A stretch of 64,000 bases of DNA. Origin: DAHUXN01 sp963811805. Lineage in GTDB: Bacteria > Acidobacteriota > Terriglobia > Acidiferrales > UBA7541. Position 1 is the stretch's first letter; each line of letters starts with the position of its first letter. The translations under genes were made by a program, and so were the position numbers. The stretch lies in contig CAWESU010000002.1 in the NCBI GenBank assembly GCA_963811805.1, positions 248,001 through 312,000 of the forward strand, in the 5' to 3' direction. The notes under the pieces were generated by a model, which was not told where the DNA came from, did no database searches, and saw only the letters and a list, made by a program, of their open reading frames with translations. This document shows, piece after piece, positions 23,868 to 31,956 of the stretch.

Positions 23868-26780
23868 TTATACCAGCCGCTCGACGAGCGGGTAGACCTG
23901 CGCAATGGCTGTTTCGATACCAGCAACATCCTTGCCTCCGGCCTCGGCCAGGTCTGGCCGGCCGCCTCCGGAGCCCCCTACGAACTTGGCGATTTCCTGG
24001 ACCATCTTCCCGGCGTGGAGCCGGTTCGTCAAGTCTTTCGTTACAGCCGTAATGAGAGATACCTTACCGCCCCCTTCAGTGGCAGACCCGGTGGCCAAAA
24101 CGACCACCCCGGAGCCCATTTTCTGGCGCAGGCCGTCGGCGAGCTGGCGGAGGGCCTCGCGGTCGACGTTTTCGACCCTGGCGGCGACCACTTTGACGTC
24201 TTTTATGGTGCGGGCCTCGGCCAGGAGGGAGTCGGCCATGGAAACGGCCGTTTTGCGCTTCAGGCCTTCGAGCTGTTTTTCGAGTTGCTTACGATCACTT
24301 TCCAGCTTTTCGACGGCTTCCAGGATGCGGTCTTCGCCGGTATTGAGCATTCCGGCCAGGGCGCGGAGAGTTTCCTGCGCGTGGCGGTATTTTTCGAGAG
24401 CGGCTTCGCCGGTGAGAGCTTCGATGCGGCGGACGCCGGCAGCGACGGACTGCTCGAGGGCGATTTTGAATACGCCGATTTCGCCGGTGCGCGCGACGTG
24501 CGTTCCGCCGCAAAGTTCCTTGCTGTAAAAGCCGCGCGGGTAAGCGGCGTCGCCGATGGTGACCACGCGGACGTTTTTCTCGGGATATTTGTCGCCGAAA
24601 AAGGCGAGAGCGCCGGAAGCGAGGGCGTCGTCGATGGTCATGATGTCGGTTTGCAGCGGCAAGTCGCGGAGAATTTCCTCGTTCACTTGGTTTTCGATTT
24701 CCTGCAGCTCTTCCGGCGCGAGCTGCGCGAAATGGCTGAAGTCGAAGCGCAAATGATCGGGCGCGTTGAGCGAGCCGGCCTGTTTGACGTGCGTGCCCAG
24801 AATATTTCGAAGCGCGGCGTGGACCAGATGCGTGCCGCTGTGATTGCGCATGACGCGCGCGCGGCGCGCGGCGTCGGCGACGGTGGCGACGCGGTCGCCC
24901 ACGGCCAAATCTTCCTTCGCGACGATGCGATGCGCGATCAGTCCCGCGACGGGATAATACGCGCCGCGCACTTCGGCGACTTGCTGCGAGACGGTGTTGT
25001 CGAAGAGCGCGCCGGTGTCAGCGACTTGGCCGCCGGACTCGGAGTAAATGGTGGTGCGGTCGAGGACGATTTCGCCTTCCTGGCCGGCTTTCAGTTCGTT
25101 GACGCGCTCGCCGTTCGCAACAATCGCTTCGACGTGGCAATCTTTGGTGGTGGTGCCGAAATAAAAATCGGGCTCGGTCTTGAATGTGTCGGCGAGTTTT
25201 CTGTAGACGGGACTCGCGGCTTCTTTGTGCGCACCCTTCCAGCTTGCCTTCGAGCGTTGCTGCTGCTCGGCCATGGCGTGATCGAAGCCAGCCTGATCAA
25301 ACTGAATGCCGGCGTCGCGTGCGAGCTCGGTCATGAAGTCCATGGGCAGTCCATAGGTGTCGTAAAGTTTGAACGCCGCGTCCCCATGCATGGGCAAGCG
25401 ATCCACAATGTCCCAACCGCTTTTGAAGATCGTCGCCTTTTCATCACCCGAGCGGCTTCTGACAAGACCTACTAAGTGTTCGGGATGTTTCGTATCGAGT
25501 GCTTCATCAAAGAGCTTGTCAAGCTCTTCGCCCTCCGGCAGGAACTTTCTCAGCTCTCGCGATATAAATCCTCTGGCGTTTCCCTCGCGAGCCGCAGCCC
25601 ACTCTCTAAGGCCTCTATCCAGATTTGAGGCAAAGCGCCGCTCTTCTGCAGACACGATTAGTTGGATGCGTGATGCGGACGGGTCTGCGAGTTCCGGATA
25701 AGCATGGCTCATCTGAGTTCGAACGGAAGCAACCATTTCTGACAGAAATGGATGAGTTATGCCCAGCATGCGTCCGTGCCGGATGGCGCGGCGAATGATT
25801 TTGCGAAGGACATAACCTCGTCCATCGTTCGAGGGCATCACGCCGTCGGCAATGAGGAACGTGGCGGCGCGGGAATGATCGGCAATGATGCGCAGAGAAG
25901 GTTGAATTTCAGGCTTGTGGCGATCCACATGAGCGAGCTTCGCGGCTTCTTCCATTAGGGGCACGAACAGATCGGTGTCGAAGTTGCTGATTTTGTTTTG
26001 GAGGACGGCGGCGACGCGTTCGAGGCCCATGCCGGTGTCGACGGAAGGCTTGGGCAGGGGATTGAGCGTGCCGCTCGTGTCGCGATTGAATTGCATGAAG
26101 ACCAAATTCCAAATCTCGACGTAGCGGCCGCAATCGCAGCGGAATTTGCAATCGGCGTGGCCCTGATCGGAGGCGGCCGGGCCCATGTCGTAATGAATTT
26201 CGCTGCACGGACCGCAAGGACCGGTGTCGCCCATGGCCCAGAAATTTTCCTTGAGGCCAGGAATTCCAATGACGCGATCCTTCGGCGCGCCGATTTGAAG
26301 CCAAAGCTCGGCGGCATCATCGTCGGGCGGCAGATTTTCGTGGCCGCCAAAAACGGTGAAATACAATTTCGCGACGGGAATGCCGAACCATTGCGGCGAG
26401 GTGACCAGTTCCCAGGCAAAGGCGACGGCGTCCTTCTTGAAATAATCGCCGAAGGAAAAGTTTCCCAGCATCTCGAAAAAAGTGTGGTGGCGATTGGTGA
26501 AGCCGACGTTTTCGAGGTCGTTGTGTTTGCCGCCGGCGCGCACGCATTTCTGGCAAGTGGTAGCGCGCTTGTAATCGCGCTGCTCGAGGCCGAGGAAAAC
26601 GTCCTTGAACTGGTTCATCCCGGCGTTGGTGAAAAGCAGCGTGGGATCGTTCGCCGGGACGAGGGAGGAGCTGCGCACGCGCTTGTGCCCGCGCTCCTCG
26701 AAAAAGCGGAGGAACGTCTCGCGAATCTTATTTCCCGGCCACTTCAATTCTTCCACGTGCGCTCCTAAAACCGACCCCAT
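23868..26780 (-). CDS. alaS: Alanyl-tRNA synthetase (970 aa)
   Basis: Charges tRNA-Ala. Order: class II catalytic domain (from W-P-G-N-K-I-R-E-T-F, with T-N-A-G-M-N-Q-F and G-N-F-S-F-G-D-Y-F), tRNA-binding helical region, editing domain with H-S-G-T-H-L-V-H and C-G-G-T-H, DHHA1/C-Ala end with G-G-S-G-G-G-R-P-D-L. It is about 90 residues longer than most bacterial AlaRS. The extra lies between the catalytic and helical parts (roughly residues 345-470), around F-I-S-R-E-L-R-K-F-L and K-H-P-E-H-L-V-G. That segment (about 25380-25760) has visibly more A/T-ending codons than its flanks. AAGGAG precedes the ATG with short spacing. No T-box leader is visible. Confidence 0.96.
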   Translation of the reverse strand: MGSVLGAHVEELKWPGNKIRETFLRFFEERGHKRVRSSSLVPANDPTLLFTNAGMNQFKDVFLGLEQRDYKRATTCQKCVRAGGKHNDLENVGFTNRHHTFFEMLGNFSFGDYFKKDAVAFAWELVTSPQWFGIPVAKLYFTVFGGHENLPPDDDAAELWLQIGAPKDRVIGIPGLKENFWAMGDTGPCGPCSEIHYDMGPAASDQGHADCKFRCDCGRYVEIWNLVFMQFNRDTSGTLNPLPKPSVDTGMGLERVAAVLQNKISNFDTDLFVPLMEEAAKLAHVDRHKPEIQPSLRIIADHSRAATFLIADGVMPSNDGRGYVLRKIIRRAIRHGRMLGITHPFLSEMVASVRTQMSHAYPELADPSASRIQLIVSAEERRFASNLDRGLREWAAAREGNARGFISRELRKFLPEGEELDKLFDEALDTKHPEHLVGLVRSRSGDEKATIFKSGWDIVDRLPMHGDAAFKLYDTYGLPMDFMTELARDAGIQFDQAGFDHAMAEQQQRSKASWKGAHKEAASPVYRKLADTFKTEPDFYFGTTTKDCHVEAIVANGERVNELKAGQEGEIVLDRTTIYSESGGQVADTGALFDNTVSQQVAEVRGAYYPVAGLIAHRIVAKEDLAVGDRVATVADAARRARVMRNHSGTHLVHAALRNILGTHVKQAGSLNAPDHLRFDFSHFAQLAPEELQEIENQVNEEILRDLPLQTDIMTIDDALASGALAFFGDKYPEKNVRVVTIGDAAYPRGFYSKELCGGTHVARTGEIGVFKIALEQSVAAGVRRIEALTGEAALEKYRHAQETLRALAGMLNTGEDRILEAVEKLESDRKQLEKQLEGLKRKTAVSMADSLLAEARTIKDVKVVAARVENVDREALRQLADGLRQKMGSGVVVLATGSATEGGGKVSLITAVTKDLTNRLHAGKMVQEIAKFVGGSGGGRPDLAEAGGKDVAGIETAIAQVYPLVERLV

Positions 26781-27421
26781 CGGGCTCCTTGGTGCATGAT
26801 AGCTTTTCTGGTGTCCGAAAATGCAAATTTGATTCGAAAGACCGACATTTTCAGCGATTAGAAACAGCTCCGAACGCGTGTTTTCAGCGAGTTGCGGGCA
26901 GTTCTAATTCTTCATGGCTTAAGCGATTAGATTCACCGTCTTTTCGCCCCTCCATAAATACGAATAGCCACCCGAAGGTGGCCTGGCCGGCAAAACGCCC
27001 GGACATCCTCCTGTGTACCACTTTATCAACAGGTCGTCAAGGGGAAAAAGCGGAAAAATGGAAAAGCAGATTCCTCGCCGCGATCCGCGGGAAAACGTCC
27101 GCGGCTGGGCTCCCTTCGTCAGTTCACTCAGGACAGGCGGAATGACAGGCAGGTCTGGAATGGCAGAGCAGGTTCGCCATCGCCGGAGGGTCGGAGGTTC
27201 GTCGAGAAGCCGCAGAGCTCGTGGAGAGGCGCGAAGCTCTGCGCTACAAGTTCAAAGCAATGGTCCGTACTGATTCGAGCGCAACCGCGACTCGGGGAGT
27301 CGCGACGGGCGCAGCAAGCAGCGCCCCTACGAGAGAGGCGCGTGGCGCAGGACTTTGCTGCTCCCCTTCGCCAGGTCAGTCAGGGCGGGCAGGGTGAACG
27401 AGCAGCGCCCCACGGGAGATG
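26781..27421. other. Repeat-rich gene-free region
   Basis: 640 bases without a convincing gene. It contains GCGATTAG twice, the hairpin GCCACC-CGAA-GGTGGC (26967-26982), degenerate fragments of the TGTCATTCC/AACCTGCT repeat (around 27130-27190, reverse strand), a GCGCGAAGCTCTGCGCTACA string, and a perfect CGCGACTC-GGG-GAGTCGCG hairpin (27286-27304). It looks like an accumulation of short palindromic repeats. Confidence 0.6.
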
Positions 27422-27859
27422 TTAGTCCGCTGCTGGAGCGGCTTGGGTTTCGGCCCAGCGTTGGCGGACTTGGGCGAGCAATCCCTCTTTGTCGGTGCGC
27501 ATTTGCTGGATCAGCGCTTGATTGCCGGTCTTTTCGTGACGCGCGGCCCATAGGACCATTTCCGTGAGCACCGGCGCAAGGTCGATTCCCTTGGCGGTGA
27601 GCAAGTAGATCAGCCTGCGGCCGTCGGATGGGTCCGGGCGGGCAGTGATGATGCCATACGCTTCGAGCCTCCGCAGGCGGTCCGCCAAAATGTTCGTGGC
27701 GATGCCCTCGTATAAACCCAGGAATTCCTTGTACGTGCGCGCGCCACGGAGCATCATATCGCGCAGGATCAAGAGCGACCAGCGGTCGCCGAGCATCTCG
27801 ACGGAAGCGTTCAGCGGGCACGGCGAGCGGCGTTTGTGATGGGCCGCGGACTCGGTCAT
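27422..27859 (-). CDS. HxlR-family transcriptional regulator (145 aa)
   Basis: Winged-helix regulator of the HxlR/MarR-like family. Signature: C-P-L near residue 14, then M-L-G-D-R-W-S-L-L-I-L-R-D-M, the recognition helix region (E-G-I-A-T-N-I-L-A-D-R-L-R-R-L) and the wing (D-G-R-R-L-I-Y-L-L). A single conserved Cys in C-P-L could make it redox- or electrophile-responsive, as in some relatives. It is divergent from the DoxX gene, with a palindrome in the 81-bp gap (27884-27898), so it probably represses that gene and itself. Confidence 0.92.
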   Translation of the reverse strand: MTESAAHHKRRSPCPLNASVEMLGDRWSLLILRDMMLRGARTYKEFLGLYEGIATNILADRLRRLEAYGIITARPDPSDGRRLIYLLTAKGIDLAPVLTEMVLWAARHEKTGNQALIQQMRTDKEGLLAQVRQRWAETQAAPAAD

Positions 27860-27883
27860 ATTCCGTTAACCTAGCATTTTTCA

Positions 27884-27898
27884 CTTGCATTATGCAAG
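27884..27898. promoter_or_regulatory. Palindrome between HxlR and DoxX genes, candidate operator
   Basis: CTTGCA-TTA-TGCAAG: a perfect 6-bp inverted repeat with a 3-base spacer in the shared promoter region. Operators of this size and symmetry are usual for HxlR regulators. Confidence 0.6.
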
Positions 27899-27940
27899 CG
27901 AATTGTGGAGACTGTCCGCGTTGCAGGAGGACACGACATC

Positions 27941-28345
27941 ATGAGCGAAGCAGCATCGGTCTCGAGGGGAGTGCTGTGGACCGGGCGCATCCTGCAGGCG
28001 CTGGTGGTTTTGTTTTTGCTATTTGACGCCATCACTAAAATCATAAAGGTTGCGCCGGTGATGCAGGCGTTCGCGCGGCTCGGGTACCCGCAGCACCTCG
28101 CGCCGGTGATCGGCACGATCTTGCTGGTTTGCACGGTTCTCTACGTGATCCCGCAGACTTCCGTTCTCGGAGCGATTTTGCTGACAGCGTATCTCGGTGG
28201 CGCGGTGGAGGTGAACTTGCGCGCGGGCGATCCGGTATTTGAAACGCTTTTCCCGGCCATCTTCGGCGTGCTGGTTTGGCTGGCGCTTTACCTGCGCGAC
28301 AGGCGGCTGTGGGCGCTCGTTCCTCTGCGAAGGCCAGAGGCCTAG
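27941..28345 (+). CDS. DoxX-like membrane protein (134 aa)
   Basis: Four-helix integral membrane protein of the DoxX-like group: helices at about 10-28, 48-66, 72-90 and 102-120, with L-F-D-A-I-T-K, L-G-Y-P and A-Y-L-G-G-A-V-E-V-N-L-R. Relatives are linked to thiol or quinone stress, but the molecular role is unclear. ATG at 27941 has CAGGAGG ten bases upstream. It is probably controlled by the divergent HxlR regulator. Confidence 0.88.
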   Translation: MSEAASVSRGVLWTGRILQALVVLFLLFDAITKIIKVAPVMQAFARLGYPQHLAPVIGTILLVCTVLYVIPQTSVLGAILLTAYLGGAVEVNLRAGDPVFETLFPAIFGVLVWLALYLRDRRLWALVPLRRPEA

Positions 28346-28432
28346 CGGCGAAGGCTCCCGCGGAAGAAGGAGTTCCGGACTCAGGAAAAGATTCGCCAAA
28401 ATCATAAAGAAAGAAAAAAGGAGAAACGAGCG

Positions 28433-28900
28433 ATGGCAACAAAACCGACGCATGAACAGGCCCAACTGCAGTTGCAGCTCTACGATTTGCGGCGCGAGGA
28501 ACGTATGCGGCAGGCGCGCGATTGGTTTTTCAAGAACTACTTCGCAGAAACTCTGGATGAAGCCATGAAAATCGCGCCGATGGGGACAGAGCAGGGCGCA
28601 TTTTTCATGATGGTGATCAGCTATTGGGACCAAGCGTGCGCGATGCTCAATTATGGATTGCTGCACGAAGATCTTTTCTTTGAAACGAGCGGCGAATTTG
28701 TCGGGGTGTGGGAACGCGTCAAGCCCTCCATGCCGGAGGCTCGCAAGCGCTTCGTGAACAAGAGCTTCGCCGGGCATCTTGAGAAAGCGGCCAACCGCTT
28801 CGAAAAATGGAGCGAGAAACGGTCGCCGGGGCAGATGGCGGCGATGCGCCAGATGATGAAGCAGATGCGCCCGCAGCAAAGCACAGCAGCAAAGGCCTGA
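28433..28900 (+). CDS. Hypothetical helical protein, DUF4760-like (155 aa)
   Basis: Soluble, mostly helical, with R-D-W-F-F-K-N-Y-F near residue 27 and F-M-M-V-I-S-Y-W-D-Q-A, and a Met/Gln-rich C-terminus. From memory this resembles the DUF4760 family; function unknown. ATG at 28433 follows AAAGGAG with good spacing. The gene lies on the same strand as the DoxX gene with an 87-bp gap and could be in its operon. Confidence 0.75.
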   Translation: MATKPTHEQAQLQLQLYDLRREERMRQARDWFFKNYFAETLDEAMKIAPMGTEQGAFFMMVISYWDQACAMLNYGLLHEDLFFETSGEFVGVWERVKPSMPEARKRFVNKSFAGHLEKAANRFEKWSEKRSPGQMAAMRQMMKQMRPQQSTAAKA

Positions 28901-28903
28901 CAG

Positions 28904-28924
28904 AGACAGTGGCGAGTGACTAGA
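28904..28924 (+). repeat. GTGAC/GAGTGACTAG-type short repeat (copy 1)
   Basis: Contains GACAGTGGCGAGTGACTAG directly after the stop of the preceding gene. Related strings occur at 38319-38364 and, inverted, at 59601-59652. Confidence 0.55.
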
Positions 28925-29031
28925 GCAAACCCAAGAGCTAAGAACGAATCAGAAGGTACGACGCTCGCCGTCTGCAATCGGCGAGCGTCAGGCTGGCACG
29001 ACGACTTTGTGAAGAGGCAGGGAGGATAGCG

Positions 29032-29757
29032 ATGCAAAGGATTATCAAGGCGATGGCGTCAGGAAGCTTCGCGCTGGCGGTCGTGTTGCTCGTCGTATTG
29101 ACTGGGGTGCGACCGGCGCGGGCTCAGGACGCCAAAGCGCCGTATCCCAAGATGGCCCCGATCAGCCAATATATGATGGCGGATCGCAATGCCGAGATCG
29201 CGCTGGCGCGCACCGCCGCGCCGGAGTCCATCTCGCGCGATGCAGAGATATTGGTGCTCGGACGGCATGGTTACGAAACAGCGGTCAAAGGCAAGAACGG
29301 TTTTGTGTGCCTGGTGGAACGAGCATGGAATGCTCCCTTTGATAACCCCGAGTTTTGGAACCCCAAAAACCGGAGTCCAGACTGCTACAATCCACCAGCT
29401 GCGCGAGCCATACTCCCCCTGATTCTAAAGAGGGCCGAATTGGTCTTGGTTGGTGGGTCAAAAGATCAAATTAGGGAAGGAGTCGAGGCGTTTGGCAGGA
29501 AAGAAGTACCCCCTTTGCGGGCCGGAGCGATGTGCTACATGATGTCCAAAGAAGCGTATTTGACCGATCAGGACGGCCACAACCTTTCCCACTTGATGTT
29601 CTATGTTCCGGAAGGCACAGCTTGGGGTCAAGATCTGCCCGGGTCCCCGGTTCAGTTGCTTCAACAACGCATCGTTGGTGTTCCGGGCCCGGTAAGCCTG
29701 TACATAATTCCTGTGCGCCATTGGTCGGACGGAACGTCTGCGGTGGCAGCGCACTGA
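29032..29757 (+). CDS. Exported hypothetical protein (241 aa)
   Basis: Function unknown. Signal peptide at about 1-31 (ending A-R-A-Q). The mature protein contains A-L-A-R-T-A-A-P-E-S-I-S, K-G-K-N-G-F-V-C-L-V, a second Cys in P-D-C-Y-N-P-P and a third in A-M-C-Y-M-M-S. The first motifs also occur, in the same order, in the 190-aa exported protein at 69-641, so the two belong to one family. The next gene on the same strand, the BNR-repeat protein, starts 45 bases after the stop. Confidence 0.78.
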   Translation: MQRIIKAMASGSFALAVVLLVVLTGVRPARAQDAKAPYPKMAPISQYMMADRNAEIALARTAAPESISRDAEILVLGRHGYETAVKGKNGFVCLVERAWNAPFDNPEFWNPKNRSPDCYNPPAARAILPLILKRAELVLVGGSKDQIREGVEAFGRKEVPPLRAGAMCYMMSKEAYLTDQDGHNLSHLMFYVPEGTAWGQDLPGSPVQLLQQRIVGVPGPVSLYIIPVRHWSDGTSAVAAH

Positions 29758-29802
29758 CGAAGCACGCAGCGTGAGAAAAAATAAACGGCGAGGGAGCAGG
29801 GC

Positions 29803-30993
29803 ATGAGCAAGGTACGAGTTCTGGTGGGCACGCGCAAGGGCGCGTTCATCATGACGTCGGACGGGAAACGGGAGAAGTGGGAGATCAGCGGGCCGCACTT
29901 CGCGGGCTGGCCGATCTACCACATGAAGGGATCTCCCGTCGACCCGAACCGCATTTACGTTTCGCAGGTGAGCGATTGGTTTGGGCAGATCATCGAGCGC
30001 TCGGACGACGGCGGCAAAACGTGGATTCAGCCGGGCACGCCGCCGGGCGAGGCCGCTGCGCCCGCGGAAGGCGGAATGCCCAAGCCGGCGAGCAACAAAT
30101 TTGTGTACGACACTTCGAAAGAAACCGGCAAGCCGCTGACGACGCATCAGTGGTACGACGGGACGCAGCATCCGTGGGAATTCAAGCGCGTGTGGCATTT
30201 GGAGCCGTCGCTGACCGATGCCAACACGGTTTATGCGGGAATTGAGGATGCGGCGCTGTTCAAGTCCACGGATGGCGGACAAAATTGGAATGAGCTTTCC
30301 GGTTTGCGCGGTCACGGCACAGGCCCGAAATGGCAGCCCGGCGCCGGCGGAATGTGTTTGCACACCATCCTGATCGATCCGAGCAATGCGAATCGCATCT
30401 ACGTGGCTATTTCCGCGGCGGGCGCATTTCGCACGGACGACGGCGGCGCGACGTGGAAGCCGATCAATCAAGGGCTGCGCTCGGACTACATTCCGGATCC
30501 GACCGCCGAAATTGGCCACTGCGTGCATCGTATCGCGCTGCATGGCTCGCGGCCGAACGTGCTGTTCATGCAGAAACACTGGGACGTGATGCGCAGCGAC
30601 AACGCCGGCGATAAATGGACGGAAGTGAGCGGCAACTTGCCGACGGATTTTGGTTTTGTGATTGATGTGCACGCGCACGAGCCGGAGACAATTTACGTGG
30701 TGCCCATCAAGAGCGACTCCGAGCATTATCCGATGGGCGGGAAGCTGCGCGTTTATCGCAGCCGCACCGGCGGAAACGAATGGCAGGAGCTCGGCAAGGG
30801 TTTGCCCGACCGCGATTGCTACGTGGACGTGCTGCGCGACGCGATGGCCGTCGATTCACTGGACAAATGCGGCGTGTATTTCGGCACCACCGGCGGTCAA
30901 GTGTATGCATCGGCGGACGCGGGAGATTCGTGGGCGCCCATTGTGCGGGATCTGCCGGCGGTGTTGTCGGTTGAGGTGCAGACGCTGCAATGA
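29803..30993 (+). CDS. BNR/Asp-box repeat beta-propeller protein (396 aa)
   Basis: Sialidase/VPS10-type beta-propeller with repeated Asp-box motifs: S-D-D-G-G-K-T-W, S-T-D-G-G-Q-N-W, T-D-D-G-G-A-T-W, D-N-A-G-D-K-W and S-A-D-A-G-D-S-W. No catalytic sialidase triad was seen and no signal peptide, so it is probably a cytoplasmic scaffold or binding protein. In several bacteria such proteins sit directly beside a MoaD/ThiS-like gene. Here the MoaD-like gene follows after one inserted gene. ATG at 29803 has a weak AGGGAG-like site. Confidence 0.85.
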   Translation: MSKVRVLVGTRKGAFIMTSDGKREKWEISGPHFAGWPIYHMKGSPVDPNRIYVSQVSDWFGQIIERSDDGGKTWIQPGTPPGEAAAPAEGGMPKPASNKFVYDTSKETGKPLTTHQWYDGTQHPWEFKRVWHLEPSLTDANTVYAGIEDAALFKSTDGGQNWNELSGLRGHGTGPKWQPGAGGMCLHTILIDPSNANRIYVAISAAGAFRTDDGGATWKPINQGLRSDYIPDPTAEIGHCVHRIALHGSRPNVLFMQKHWDVMRSDNAGDKWTEVSGNLPTDFGFVIDVHAHEPETIYVVPIKSDSEHYPMGGKLRVYRSRTGGNEWQELGKGLPDRDCYVDVLRDAMAVDSLDKCGVYFGTTGGQVYASADAGDSWAPIVRDLPAVLSVEVQTLQ

Positions 30994-31040
30994 CTTTGTT
31001 GCGACACCTTGTTGTTCAATAGGGGCGATAAAATCACGCG

Positions 31041-31553
31041 ATGCCTGGCAACCATCTTGAGGAGCTTGTCGCTGAGTGGCACGAGTTCCAGGGCTATTTC
31101 GTCCGCCGAAATATCCAAGTGGGAAAGCGGACGATGGGTGGTTACGAATGCGAGCTCGACATCGTTGCTTTTCACCCCGAAACTAAGGATCTAGTACAAA
31201 TCGAGCCATCCCTGGATTCAGACAGTTGGGCGAAACGAGAAGAACGATACCGGAAGAAATTCGAGGCGGGGCAAAAATACATCCCGGAATTGTTTATGCA
31301 GCTCGAACCTACTGCCGAACTTCGACAAATCGCCTTGTTTGTCTACGCTGGCGAAGGTCGGCCGACCGTAGGGGGAGGGCGCGTAATGCTCATTAAAGAC
31401 TTGATGAGTCAGATTCTTGAGAACATCCGTACCCGTCGCGTTAATGCTGCGGCCATCCCCGAGCAATACCCGCTCTTGAGAACATTGCAATTTGCCGCTC
31501 AATATTGGACGGTCGGAGACGCGCCGTCCAAACAAATACAGACTCTAACATGA
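31041..31553 (+). CDS. Orphan nuclease-like protein, degenerate PD-(D/E)XK pattern (170 aa)
   Basis: Function not established. Residues 30-60 read G-G-Y-E-C-E-L-D-I-V-A-F then D-L-V-Q-I-E-P-S, the shape of a restriction-endonuclease-fold core (E, D, then hydrophobic-x-E-x-K), except that the usual Lys is Pro. The following S-W-A-K-R-E-E-R-Y-R-K-K is strongly basic. It may be an inactive or variant nuclease. The gene is less GC-rich than its neighbours and separates the BNR gene from the MoaD-like gene, whose ATG overlaps its stop. This suggests acquisition by transfer followed by coupling. Confidence 0.7.
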   Translation: MPGNHLEELVAEWHEFQGYFVRRNIQVGKRTMGGYECELDIVAFHPETKDLVQIEPSLDSDSWAKREERYRKKFEAGQKYIPELFMQLEPTAELRQIALFVYAGEGRPTVGGGRVMLIKDLMSQILENIRTRRVNAAAIPEQYPLLRTLQFAAQYWTVGDAPSKQIQTLT

Positions 31554-31858
31554 CCGTGTCATCGATCACCGTGGTGCTGCCGCCGCATTTGCGCATATTG
31601 GCGCACGTGGATGGCGACGTGGAGGTGGAAGTGGCACCGCCGGTGACGCAGCGGTCGGTGCTGGACGCGCTCGAAGCGCGTTATCCCATGTTGCGAGGGA
31701 CGATTCGCGAGCATGGGACGCTGGAGCGGCGCGCTTACGTGCGCTTCTTTGCGTGCGAACAGGATTTATCGCATGAGCCGCCGGATGCGCCGCTGCCTGA
31801 TAAAGTGGCTTCCGGCGCGGAACCTTTTTTTGTGATCGGGGCGATCGCCGGCGGCTAG
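31550..31858 (+). CDS. MoaD/ThiS-family ubiquitin-like protein (102 aa)
   Basis: Small beta-grasp sulfur-carrier-type protein: V-V-L-P-P-H-L-R-I-L start, V-L-D-A-L-E-A-R-Y-P-M-L-R-G-T-I helix, F-V-I-G-A-I-A-G-G end. The C-terminal Gly-Gly is needed for thiocarboxylate formation or conjugation. A longer frame exists from 31505, but M-T-V-S-S at 31550 starts at the family boundary and overlaps the previous stop (ATGA). No molybdopterin or thiamine genes are nearby. The partner is more likely the BNR protein one gene upstream. Confidence 0.88.
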   Translation: MTVSSITVVLPPHLRILAHVDGDVEVEVAPPVTQRSVLDALEARYPMLRGTIREHGTLERRAYVRFFACEQDLSHEPPDAPLPDKVASGAEPFFVIGAIAGG

Positions 31859-31956
31859 CATCCTGAGTGACAGGTAAATTTGAATCGTCCGGGAGATTTG
31901 GCGCAGTAAAGAAAAGTGACAAGCAGGTGTAGAATCCGCGCAACGGAGGCCGGAAA

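Noticed and set aside
24015..25475. 486-aa plus-strand open frame within alaS
   Set aside because: Antisense shadow of the synthetase gene; no family motif or ribosome site.
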